Source: Proteobacteria bacterium UBA1847 (GTDB lineage: Bacteria > Pseudomonadota > Gammaproteobacteria > Steroidobacterales > Woeseiaceae). From it: a DNA stretch of 6,877 nucleotides. This document shows positions 1 through 6,877 of this stretch, piece by piece. The stretch is from contig DDIP01000407.1 in NCBI GenBank assembly GCA_002338605.1, positions 1 to 6,877 of the forward strand. Reading direction: 5' to 3'. A program made the translations under genes and the position numbers. Position 1 is the stretch's first letter. Every line of letters starts with the position of its first letter. The notes below the pieces were generated by a model that saw only the letters and a program-made list of their open reading frames with translations, was not told where the DNA came from and ran no database searches.

Positions 1-341
1 CAGGCCTGGACGGCAAGATCCTGACCCTGCCGTGCGATTGCGCGCGCTGCGCCGGCCGCCTGTTGAAGCGCAGGCATGACAAGCTCATCGGAATACGCGA
101 AGCCGGTTTTCTCGCCGCTTGTCGCCCGAACCCCCACGCCCTGGTCGAGGCTGAAACTGCCCTCGCGGATGATTCCGTCCTCGAGCGTCCAGCTTTCCTG
201 GCGGCTCACCTGGAAATAGAGGTCGGCATAATCGACACCGCCCTTCATCATGCTACCCAGCGTCGTGTTGAGATTGTGTTCATCGAGTCCGGCCGGTTCG
301 AGCATGCGGGACATGAGTGTGTCGATTGATTTTTCGTTCAT
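1..341 (-). CDS. tldD: TldD metalloprotease, N-terminal 113 residues (partial, 3' end outside window)
   Basis: The visible part is the N-terminal domain of TldD. Recognisable stretches are DYADLYFQ, ESWTLEDGIIREGSF, DQGVGVRA and SGEKTGFAYSDE, which match the start of E. coli TldD almost position for position. In the known family, TldD pairs with TldE (PmbA) as a zinc metalloprotease that trims unfolded or leader peptides, as in microcin B17 maturation and CcdA antitoxin degradation, and acts in the cytoplasm. The HExxxH zinc site lies further downstream and cannot be checked here. The start ATG at 341-339 overlaps the stop of the preceding amidase gene as ATGA. No Shine-Dalgarno sequence is visible before it, so translation probably depends on coupling. 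The reading frame is open to the window edge with no damage. Confidence 0.95.
   Translation of the reverse strand, partial: MNEKSIDTLMSRMLEPAGLDEHNLNTTLGSMMKGGVDYADLYFQVSRQESWTLEDGIIREGSFSLDQGVGVRATSGEKTGFAYSDELVMPALQQAAGAARAIARQGQDLAVQA
338..341 (-). other. ATGA stop/start overlap between the amidase gene and tldD
   Basis: The TGA stop of the amidase gene (340-338) shares bases with the ATG of tldD (341-339). The roughly 20 bases upstream contain no purine-rich ribosome-binding site. Re-initiation by ribosomes finishing the amidase is the likely way tldD is started; this is inferred from the arrangement. Confidence 0.85.
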
Positions 342-1150
342 AGTCGTCTGTTGGCGAGCACCGGAAACTCACGGCGCAATTTAGTGACCCGTGCCGGATC
401 GATGTCTGCGGCGATGCAGCAGTTGCCGCCGTCCGCCTCAGCAAGGATCTGACCCCAGGGATCAATGATCAGTGAATGGCCAAACGTGGATCGACCATCA
501 GGATGTTTGCCAGTCTGCCCGGGTGCGATCACATAGGCCAGATTTTCAATCGCACGGGCGCGAAGCAGTGTGTGCCAGTGCGCCTCTCCCGTGGTTGCCG
601 TAAATGCCGCCGGAACCGTGAAGACTGTAGCACCTGCATCAACGAGCTGCCGAAAAAGTTCGGGAAAACGCAAGTCATAACAAATACTGAGGCCGATACG
701 GCCGCAGGGTGTATCGACACTGACCACCTCATCACCCGGATACATCGAGCGCGATTCGCGGTAGGACTCCTGCTTGTCGACCAGGTCGACGTCAAACAAA
801 TGAATCTTGCGGTAAAGCGCTTGCACGTTGCCACGAGGATCGTACACGGGGCATGCGCCGTATACGCGACCTTCCGCAATCTTCGGCGACACCATCGGCA
901 GGCTGCCGGCGACAATCCAGAGTCCATGACGTTCAGATGCTTCGCGCAGGTAGTCCTGTATCAGCCCGTGACCGGGCTCCTCTGCGACGATCACCTTGTC
1001 TTGCCCTCGTTCTCCCATCAGCGCGAAATTCTCCGGCAGAACCGCCAGTGTGCAGCCGTCGGCGACGGCATCCAGCAGCAATCGATCGGTAAGCGCCAGG
1101 TTTTCACTGACGTCTGCTCCGCTGTTCATCTGAATGGCTGCGACGCGCAC
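338..1150 (-). CDS. Nitrilase-superfamily amidase, Nit1-like (probable deaminated glutathione amidase)
   Basis: This 270-residue protein has the complete carbon-nitrogen hydrolase triad: Glu40 in LPEN, Lys115 in YRKIHLFD and Cys157 in ICYDLRFPELFR. Other family landmarks are ESRSMYPG near 132-139, HWHTLLRARAIEN near 191-203 and a C-terminal LRREFPVLANRR. These, especially the FPELFR context and the LRR-PV-RR tail, fit the Nit1/YbeM branch better than ureidopropionase or nitrilase proper. Nit1 enzymes hydrolyse deaminated glutathione, a transaminase side product, to 2-oxoglutarate and cysteinylglycine, as cytoplasmic metabolite repair. The start is GTG. It is chosen because VAAIQM is the conserved first strand and an AGGAG sits 6 bases upstream. 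The gene begins 9 bases after yhdP and overlaps tldD by 4. Family assignment is firm; the exact substrate is inferred. Confidence 0.93.
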   Translation of the reverse strand: MRVAAIQMNSGADVSENLALTDRLLLDAVADGCTLAVLPENFALMGERGQDKVIVAEEPGHGLIQDYLREASERHGLWIVAGSLPMVSPKIAEGRVYGACPVYDPRGNVQALYRKIHLFDVDLVDKQESYRESRSMYPGDEVVSVDTPCGRIGLSICYDLRFPELFRQLVDAGATVFTVPAAFTATTGEAHWHTLLRARAIENLAYVIAPGQTGKHPDGRSTFGHSLIIDPWGQILAEADGGNCCIAADIDPARVTKLRREFPVLANRRL

Positions 1151-1156
1151 CGCGAT

Positions 1157-1161
1157 CTCCT
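1157..1161 (-). promoter_or_regulatory. Ribosome-binding site AGGAG for the amidase gene
   Basis: AGGAG lies 6 bases before the GTG at 1150-1148 and supports that start. It overlaps the TAG stop of yhdP (1162-1160), so a ribosome terminating on yhdP covers or releases this site. It is the only clear Shine-Dalgarno sequence at any of the four gene starts visible in the window. Confidence 0.8.
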
Positions 1162-4100
1162 ATTGTCCATCCGGCAGACAGCCGGCCAGTTCGCCGCTGG
1201 CAACGAACGCATCGGAATCGGATGACTCGACATCCGGCTCATCCCAGGAACCGCTGATGCCGTAATAGACCTGTCCGACCTCCTGCAAGGGTTTCTTGAA
1301 GATTTGCGAAAAAATCAGTAATGCCGCAGCGACCTGCGGTCCGGCAACAACTGCACCGACAATCGGCAGGCTGTTACCAACGTTCGCCGCCACAACAGCC
1401 GTTTGATCATAGGTCCGGTTTGCAAGATCGGCAACGCCTACAATGCCAATGTCGGCTGCAGGACCTTCCAGCGACAGATTGCAGGTATAGGTCCTGCCAT
1501 CGTCAATCCTGAAAGTTCCGGTAATCGTGTCAAAACCGAACCCCTTGTTGAACACATCGCGGAAATCAAACGACAATCGTCGCGGCAGGGCCGTGATACT
1601 CATCAGGCCGAAGACCCGACCGGCGCCGGGCTTGATCTCCTCGAGTTGGCCGTCGACGACACGGACTTCGACTTCGCCGTCGAGTACATCGAAGAAATCA
1701 CCGCGTGGACTTCCGGACCAATTCAAATCGAAAACCATGCGCAATTCGTCGCTAACGATTCCGAGCTGGTAGTTCAGGCGCTCCATGGTTTTCTTTACAT
1801 CATTGCTTGTCAGCACGGCAGAGACGTAACTGTGACTACCCAGCGGATCGTTTTCATCGGCCTCCCAGCGACCGGTGCCGACAATTTCGGAGCTCTCGTC
1901 CTTGCTGGAGATACTGATCGCATTCAGTCCCAGCGGCGTCTTTTCAAGGTTTGCTTCGACCCGGCCGAGGTAACGATCACCAAACGCAAATTCTGCGGCC
2001 GAGAGCTGTATCGGTGGCAACCGCCGAGGGTCAAGTGTCCCGATTGAGGATACGCCTTGTTCATCGCCTGGCAAGCGAAGTTTCTCCATCTCGAGAACCA
2101 TGGCGCGATCACCGCCGAAATCATAGGGAACGAAAACCGAGCCGGAAATATCATCGCCTTCAAACTGCACCAGCCAGTCCAATGCGCTGCGATCAACCTG
2201 GATCCTGTGATTTTGCAGGTGCTGACCGATCAGGTAGAGATTGTCGATCTGCACGTCGATCGAGCGAATTCGGTCAGCGGCGCCGAGGTTTTTTTCGCCG
2301 CTTCGTGACAGGTCCAGCCAGTCCTGAAACCGCACGATGTCCGTTCGGCCGCGTATGTGCAATCCCCGCGTATCTGCCGGCTCACTGATGTCAGCGCCCA
2401 GGGCCACAACGCCGCGATCGAAATCCCAGCTGCCTTCGGGCTTGTTGAACGCAAGCTGCCAGGTGATGCGCTCATCGGCAATACCTGAAGACTCGATCGC
2501 TTCACCCCCCGGCATGAACCGCAATTCGCCCCGAAACGGCATGACGGCCTCGTCTGCCTTGGCAAGCGGTTCCGGCAGCAGGAAAGCGAGCCCGTCCATT
2601 TCGGAATGGATGCGAATTGTCAGAGGCGACGGCTCCGGGGCTTTGCCGTCCGGGAACAGGATTTGTGCCTGGTATGCAGTGCTGCCCTGAACCAGGCCAT
2701 CCAGTGGTACGCCGAGTTCATTGACGATACCGTCCGCCGTGATCGTGCCTTTTGTCGTCGCGACGATCGAGAATGCCGCCTCCTCTGAGCGAGTCAGGTC
2801 GATATCGACGTCCGACCCCAGGAAGCGCGCGCCCAGTCCCTCGCTACTTATTGCATCCCGGCTTATCGTCACCTCACCGATCAAATCGGTCACCGGTGGG
2901 GCGAATCCTTCGATCGCGAGCGTACCGTTGTTGCTCCGCACCCTGGTCAGAAACTCGAACTCCTGCAATCGCTCCTGCTTCAGCGGCACGAGGAGCTCAA
3001 GCGAGAAAGATGCCTCGCCGGAAACCTGTATCCGATCGAGCTGGCCGCCGAATACTTTGGCGATCGGACTCTGCATCGAAAAATCGTGAATGGTTTCGAG
3101 CGTACCGGTAGAAAATGAGTCGATCATCAGCACCGGGTTTCGAAGGTCCGGAATTTCGATACTCGCATCGACCACCAGGTTGCCCGAACTGAACGAACGA
3201 TTCCTGACGCTGTAAAGGCGTGCGTTGTCGACGACGACTTCCAAATCTGCCTGCTCGGCCGGTGGCCAGGCCTCATGGTATTTGAACTCCGTATTGCGCA
3301 CCGAGGCCTCGATCAGCAGGCGGCCCTCGCCGCCGTCGAACGGAAACTTGTCGAGCGGCCCGTTGAATGTTGTCGTTCCCTGGGGAATTGAGCCGCCGAC
3401 CAGTGCCATCTGGAACCAGTTGTAGAGTTTCGGCTTCAATCCTTTGGTCGGTATGTAAAGCCGCGCCGCCGCGAGATCCGGAATACTCCAGCTGCTGGCA
3501 AGATCGATAACGGGTGAGCCACCACCCTTGTCCAACACAACCTGGACGTTACTCTGACTGTCAAAGAACGCGCTCCGGATGACAATGCTGTCCGACAGAA
3601 TCGTTGTCTGGTTTGCCGAGTTGCGCCAGATAATTGCACCATCAGCCGTATCGATCGGAATGACCCTCGGAACGTACCCGGGTGCATCGATTTCAAGGTT
3701 TCTCGATTGAATTTCGAGCATACCACCGGCGCGGTTGGCCCGAACCAGGCCGGAAAAACCCCGTACGCCCGGTCGCCCTGCCGCATTCCGGAAACCGACG
3801 CCATCCAGCTCGGCGGACACATTAAATCGCGGCTTGTCGCTGCCGATGTCGGCAACCGTCGCACGCAGGTTACGCACGATACCCGAGGGACCGTAACTCT
3901 CCAGCATCTCTTTTTGTTCATCACCAAGCCACGGAGATGCGATGTGGAGATCGCCCAGCGGCAGGTAAGACGCGCGCGTATCAACCATCACGATTTTTCC
4001 ATCGTCATCCACACTGGCTTCGACAATCAGGGTCGACTCCGGCCAGACGTGGTCATCGAAGGCGACGACGAACTCATTTGCTGCGATCAACCAGTCGCCG

Positions 4101-4993
4101 GACGACACATCAATCTCGAGTCGACCGCGGGCATCGAAATACGATTCGCCCGGCAACGCGACATCTTCAAAGTCGATCTCAGCCACCGCATTGTTGATGC
4201 CTTCGCGACCAAAACCAATCGCGAGCTCAATGTCACCGCTGCCCGATTCGAAGCGGTTCTTCCGGCGGGCCAGCCCAGACCAGCCGACCAGGTTTATTTT
4301 GTCGCCGTCGATAATGAGGTCCCAACTACGTTCGGCGACCGGCATTGTCAGGATTTGCGTTGCGGACACTTTCAGCTGGCGACCCAGGTCCTGTGGCAAT
4401 CGCACGGTCGCGTCCGCTGCAACACGATTGTCGTCAATGCTGACACTGAGACTGGGAATATCAAAAAAGTGCGGGCGTTCATCACCTGGCTGCATGAACC
4501 GGAGTTCGATATCTTCACCGACTACTTCGATCTCGATACTTTGCGTGGTTGTATTTGGCCCGCCGCTCAGCAATTCATTGATCGGGATCCCCTGAACGCG
4601 AAAGCTGTTGTCTTCGAGCTGCTGCACATTAATGCTGGTCTCGCGAATGACCAACCGGTCGACGATGAGCGCCCGGTCGAACAGCAGGCGCATGAACCCG
4701 ATGCCGACACGTACCTGATCCGCCGCAACGATACGTGCGCCATTGCTAATCTGTATCAGCTCGGCGTCGTAGAATTCGAGCTCGGGTCCGCGCAGTCCCC
4801 AGCGTGCATCCATTCCGGAAAATTCAACCTGCATGCCGATCGCGGTGCTCGCCCAGCGCTTTATCTCATCCTGGTATTCCGGCAGCCGTGGCAGGAAAAG
4901 TCGAAACAATCCGATTGCGATCGCCATCAGGATCACGACGGTTGCCGCGGTGTACGCGGCAAACTTCATCAGTCGTCTGAGCCACTGCCTCAC
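1160..4993 (-). CDS. yhdP: YhdP family AsmA-like intermembrane lipid transport protein
   Basis: This 1277-residue protein is close in length to E. coli YhdP (about 1266). It begins with a basic stretch and a single hydrophobic anchor at about residues 11-35, followed by LPRLPEYQDEIKRWAS and GLRGPELEFYDAEL, the usual YhdP N-terminal pattern. A long repetitive beta-rich periplasmic region follows. The C-terminal AsmA-like part carries GAGRVFGLMSITALPRRL and DFRDVFNKGF at about 1123-1152, a family signature. A hydrophobic segment lies at 1208-1232. YhdP, with TamB and YdbH, is known to bridge the periplasm and move phospholipids to the outer membrane. The GTG start overlaps the rng stop (GTGA) and has no visible Shine-Dalgarno sequence. 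An in-frame ATG at 4969, codon 9, is an alternative start that keeps the anchor. The protein has only two cysteines, at 1171 and 1272. Confidence 0.95.
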   Translation of the reverse strand: MRQWLRRLMKFAAYTAATVVILMAIAIGLFRLFLPRLPEYQDEIKRWASTAIGMQVEFSGMDARWGLRGPELEFYDAELIQISNGARIVAADQVRVGIGFMRLLFDRALIVDRLVIRETSINVQQLEDNSFRVQGIPINELLSGGPNTTTQSIEIEVVGEDIELRFMQPGDERPHFFDIPSLSVSIDDNRVAADATVRLPQDLGRQLKVSATQILTMPVAERSWDLIIDGDKINLVGWSGLARRKNRFESGSGDIELAIGFGREGINNAVAEIDFEDVALPGESYFDARGRLEIDVSSGDWLIAANEFVVAFDDHVWPESTLIVEASVDDDGKIVMVDTRASYLPLGDLHIASPWLGDEQKEMLESYGPSGIVRNLRATVADIGSDKPRFNVSAELDGVGFRNAAGRPGVRGFSGLVRANRAGGMLEIQSRNLEIDAPGYVPRVIPIDTADGAIIWRNSANQTTILSDSIVIRSAFFDSQSNVQVVLDKGGGSPVIDLASSWSIPDLAAARLYIPTKGLKPKLYNWFQMALVGGSIPQGTTTFNGPLDKFPFDGGEGRLLIEASVRNTEFKYHEAWPPAEQADLEVVVDNARLYSVRNRSFSSGNLVVDASIEIPDLRNPVLMIDSFSTGTLETIHDFSMQSPIAKVFGGQLDRIQVSGEASFSLELLVPLKQERLQEFEFLTRVRSNNGTLAIEGFAPPVTDLIGEVTISRDAISSEGLGARFLGSDVDIDLTRSEEAAFSIVATTKGTITADGIVNELGVPLDGLVQGSTAYQAQILFPDGKAPEPSPLTIRIHSEMDGLAFLLPEPLAKADEAVMPFRGELRFMPGGEAIESSGIADERITWQLAFNKPEGSWDFDRGVVALGADISEPADTRGLHIRGRTDIVRFQDWLDLSRSGEKNLGAADRIRSIDVQIDNLYLIGQHLQNHRIQVDRSALDWLVQFEGDDISGSVFVPYDFGGDRAMVLEMEKLRLPGDEQGVSSIGTLDPRRLPPIQLSAAEFAFGDRYLGRVEANLEKTPLGLNAISISSKDESSEIVGTGRWEADENDPLGSHSYVSAVLTSNDVKKTMERLNYQLGIVSDELRMVFDLNWSGSPRGDFFDVLDGEVEVRVVDGQLEEIKPGAGRVFGLMSITALPRRLSFDFRDVFNKGFGFDTITGTFRIDDGRTYTCNLSLEGPAADIGIVGVADLANRTYDQTAVVAANVGNSLPIVGAVVAGPQVAAALLIFSQIFKKPLQEVGQVYYGISGSWDEPDVESSDSDAFVASGELAGCLPDGQ
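4990..4993 (-). other. GTGA stop/start overlap between rng and yhdP
   Basis: The TGA stop of rng (4992-4990) shares bases with the proposed GTG start of yhdP (4993-4991). No Shine-Dalgarno-like purine run precedes the GTG, which points to translational coupling. The call depends on GTG, rather than the ATG at 4969, being the true start. Confidence 0.65.
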
Positions 4994-6468
4994 ATCAGCA
5001 CCACGTCGAATTGATCCTGCAAGTACAGCGCTTCAGCCTGCAGCCGGATTGACTTGCCCGTCTGCTCGGCAAGGTCAGCGAGGCCACGCGCCTGCTCGTC
5101 GAGCAACAACTCGATGACGTCCTGATGCGCAAGCACGAGTGCCTCATCAAATTCAAACTGGCGCGACTGTCGGATGATTTCGCGAAACACTTCGAAGCAG
5201 ACGGTTTCTGCCGTCAACACAAAGCCGCGGCCGCCACATCCCGGGCAGTCCTCGCCCAGGATTCGCTGCAGGCTTTCACGTGTGCGCTTGCGTGTCATCT
5301 CGACCAGTCCCAGCGGCGACACCGGGCTGATCTGGTGCCGCGCGTGATCGCGAGACATCGACTGTTCGAGGACCTGCAATACGTTATCCCGGTGATCGAC
5401 TTCCTCCATGTCGATGAAGTCGATAATGATGATGCCGCCAAGGTTCCGCAGGCGCAGCTGCCGTGCAATAGCCACCGCGGCTTCCAGGTTGGTCCGGTAG
5501 ATTGTTTCCTCGAGGTTTCGATGGCCGACATAGCCGCCGGTGTTGACGTCGACGGTCGTCATCGCCTCGGTTTGATCAAAAATAATATAACCACCGGATT
5601 TTAAAGGGATTGTACGATCGAGCGAGCGACGAATTTCATCTTCGATGCCGTGCAGGTCGAAAATCGGGCGGCGACGTTTGTATAACTCCAGCATGGGTTC
5701 GGCATCCGGCAAATAGGTCCTGGTGAACTCCCGCATCGCGTTAAAGTCCGCTTCGGAATCCACCAGGATTCGTTCGACATCCGGCGTTGCCAGGTCCCGC
5801 AGCACGCGCAGCGGCAACGACAGATCTTCATGTACCAGTGTTTTTACATTGGCGAGCCTGCACCGTTGCTGAACGACCTCCCATAATTTTTGCGTATAGC
5901 GAAGGTCAGCCTCAATCAGCTCTTTGCTGCAGCCCTCCGCAACAGTTCTGACGATGGCGCCTGAACTCAAGCCGTGGTCCTTGATCAGGTTCTCGACCAG
6001 CAACCGCAGACGGTCGCGCTCATTCTCGTCCTCTATGCGCGCCGAAACGCCGACGGTATCGCTGTGGGGCAGCAGCACCAGCAGTCTCGACGCCAGGGTA
6101 ACGTAGGTCGTCAGCCTGGCACCTTTGCTGCCCAGCGGGTCTTTGACGACCTGCACCATGATGCCGTCGCCCTCGCGAACGAGGTCCTTGATGTCGGGTA
6201 TCGCGTCGGCCTCATCCGTGCCAACAGGCGGAGCAATATCGGATGCATGCAAGAAGGCGGTCCGATCCATGCCGATGTCGACAAATGCGGCCTGCATGCC
6301 GGGCAAGACCCTGGAGATTCGACCCCTATAGATGTTGCCGGTAATGCCCCGTCGGGTTGTCCGCTCGATATAGACCTCCTGCAAGACGCCGTTCTCCAGC
6401 AGCGCGGCGCGGACCTCGCTCGGTGTCACGTTGACCAGTATTTCTTCTTTGGGCGATTCGTCCGTCAT
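4990..6468 (-). CDS. rng: Ribonuclease G
   Basis: This 492-residue protein is nearly the same length as E. coli RNase G (489), so it lacks the long C-terminal degradosome scaffold of RNase E. The N-terminus ILVNVTPSEVR and the S1 RNA-binding domain at about 40-125 (NIYRGRISRVLPGMQAAFVD) are typical. Arg174-Thr175 lie where RNase E has its 5'-monophosphate sensor pair. The catalytic metal ligands are Asp307 in TTVDVNTGG and Asp350 in IIIIDFIDM, 43 residues apart as in RNase E. Cys408 and Cys411 in CPGCGGRG form the zinc link that joins two subunits. RNase G is a cytoplasmic endoribonuclease that matures the 5' end of 16S rRNA and cleaves some mRNAs. The ATG at 6468-6466 agrees with the family N-terminus. 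It lies 7 bases after maf with no clear Shine-Dalgarno sequence. All key residues are intact. Confidence 0.98.
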   Translation of the reverse strand: MTDESPKEEILVNVTPSEVRAALLENGVLQEVYIERTTRRGITGNIYRGRISRVLPGMQAAFVDIGMDRTAFLHASDIAPPVGTDEADAIPDIKDLVREGDGIMVQVVKDPLGSKGARLTTYVTLASRLLVLLPHSDTVGVSARIEDENERDRLRLLVENLIKDHGLSSGAIVRTVAEGCSKELIEADLRYTQKLWEVVQQRCRLANVKTLVHEDLSLPLRVLRDLATPDVERILVDSEADFNAMREFTRTYLPDAEPMLELYKRRRPIFDLHGIEDEIRRSLDRTIPLKSGGYIIFDQTEAMTTVDVNTGGYVGHRNLEETIYRTNLEAAVAIARQLRLRNLGGIIIIDFIDMEEVDHRDNVLQVLEQSMSRDHARHQISPVSPLGLVEMTRKRTRESLQRILGEDCPGCGGRGFVLTAETVCFEVFREIIRQSRQFEFDEALVLAHQDVIELLLDEQARGLADLAEQTGKSIRLQAEALYLQDQFDVVLM

Positions 6469-6475
6469 TTCGTGT

Positions 6476-6877
6476 TCACAGTAGGTCGATCCCTGCCTGC
6501 TTTAGCAGCCTGGCCGTTTCAAAAACCGGCAGCCCCACGACACCCGAATAACTGCCGTGGATGGCCTCAACAAACTGGCCGCCGAGCCCCTGGATGCCGT
6601 AGGCGCCAGCCTTGTCGCAGGGCTCCCCACTTTGCCAGTAACGCAAGGCCTCGTCCCGATCAATTTCGCGAAACACAACTTCCGTTGCCGAATGGGCGAC
6701 TCGAATGATCTCGTCGCTTCTCACTGCAACACCTGTCAGAACCGTGTGACGTCGCCCGGACAGGCGTATCAACATATCAATCGCCTCCTCGGCGTTGCGT
6801 GGCTTTCCAAGTACCTCCGCATCGAGGACGACAACAGTATCTGCGGCAACGACGCAGGTGGCCTGCCGCATATCGGC
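6476..6877 (-). CDS. maf: Maf nucleotide pyrophosphatase, YhdE type (partial, N-terminus outside window)
   Basis: The C-terminal 133 residues of a Maf protein are present, roughly two thirds of the usual length of about 197. Visible motifs are AADTVVV with the catalytic Asp (codon 6841-6839), EVLGKPRNAEEA, SGRRHTVLTGVAV, SGEPCDKAGAYGIQG and SGVVGLPVFET. Maf proteins hydrolyse non-canonical or pyrimidine nucleoside triphosphates to monophosphates; E. coli YhdE prefers dTTP and UTP. The YhdE assignment rests mainly on the position directly upstream of rng, because the N-terminal SxSPRR loop and other specificity residues lie outside the window. The Met codon at 6871 is internal, since the family aligns upstream of it and the frame remains open to the edge. 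The gene is followed by rng after 7 bases and is almost certainly co-transcribed with it. Confidence 0.95.
   Translation of the reverse strand, partial: ADMRQATCVVAADTVVVLDAEVLGKPRNAEEAIDMLIRLSGRRHTVLTGVAVRSDEIIRVAHSATEVVFREIDRDEALRYWQSGEPCDKAGAYGIQGLGGQFVEAIHGSYSGVVGLPVFETARLLKQAGIDLL

Noticed and set aside
476..1225. A 249-codon plus-strand open frame opposite the amidase gene
   Set aside because: It is antisense to a protein with a full catalytic triad and its own translation resembles no family. It is a shadow of codon bias.
2276..2302. The inverted repeat in yhdP as a transcription terminator
   Set aside because: On the coding strand the A-run is in the loop and no T-run follows the right arm. 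On the plus strand the T-run is also in the loop. Neither fits an intrinsic terminator.
3707..5014. A 435-codon open frame on the plus strand opposite yhdP
   Set aside because: Its translation shows no recognisable domain, and it lies entirely antisense to a strongly supported gene, crossing into the end of rng. Long open antisense frames are common opposite GC-rich genes.
5577..5610. AT-rich patch inside rng with promoter-like hexamers (TATATT, TAATAT)
   Set aside because: The patch encodes the conserved LKSGGYIIFDQTEA stretch of RNase G, whose Ile, Phe and Lys codons explain the composition. No correctly spaced -35 element is visible on either strand.
5974..6708. A 244-codon plus-strand open frame spanning the maf-rng junction on the opposite strand
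   Set aside because: Both genes beneath it are certain, and the translation is low in recognisable structure.
6869..6871. ATG at 6871 as the start of maf
   Set aside because: The Maf family has about 60 further residues before this point, including the SxSPRR motif, and the frame is open to the window edge.

Overview
The window is a compact block of five genes, all on the minus strand. In transcription order they are maf (5' end outside the window), rng, yhdP, a nitrilase-superfamily gene, and tldD (3' end outside the window). The proteins resemble gammaproteobacterial versions most closely. RNase G and YhdP adjacent to Maf and TldD is the arrangement known downstream of mreBCD in Escherichia coli and Pseudomonas. 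Base composition is moderately GC-rich by eye and even throughout. I see no mobile element, RNA gene, CRISPR array or sign of recent transfer. The organism is best described as a gammaproteobacterium; I cannot place it further.

Layout, reading leftwards from the right edge: the Maf nucleotide pyrophosphatase ends at 6476. A 7-base gap follows, then RNase G (6468 to 4990). RNase G overlaps the GTG start of the large AsmA-like protein YhdP (4993 to 1160) by 4 bases. After 9 bases comes a Nit1-type amidase with a GTG start (1150 to 338). Its stop overlaps the ATG of tldD (341 to beyond position 1) by 4 bases. There is no non-coding stretch longer than 9 bases, so there is no room for an intergenic promoter or terminator. 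The block is very probably one operon transcribed from outside the window.

The genes do not form a single pathway. They cover nucleotide-pool sanitation (Maf), RNA processing (RNase G), lipid delivery to the outer membrane (YhdP), metabolite repair (Nit1-like) and a modulator protease (TldD). The grouping looks like a conserved housekeeping operon. Compared with E. coli, the notable difference is the amidase gene between yhdP and tldD.

I found no convincing undescribed system. The points most worth a second look are a slippery A-run in the loop of a perfect 7-bp inverted repeat inside yhdP, with a stop just downstream in the -1 frame; a lone pair of cysteines near the C-terminus of YhdP; and the near absence of Shine-Dalgarno sequences at all visible starts except that of the amidase.
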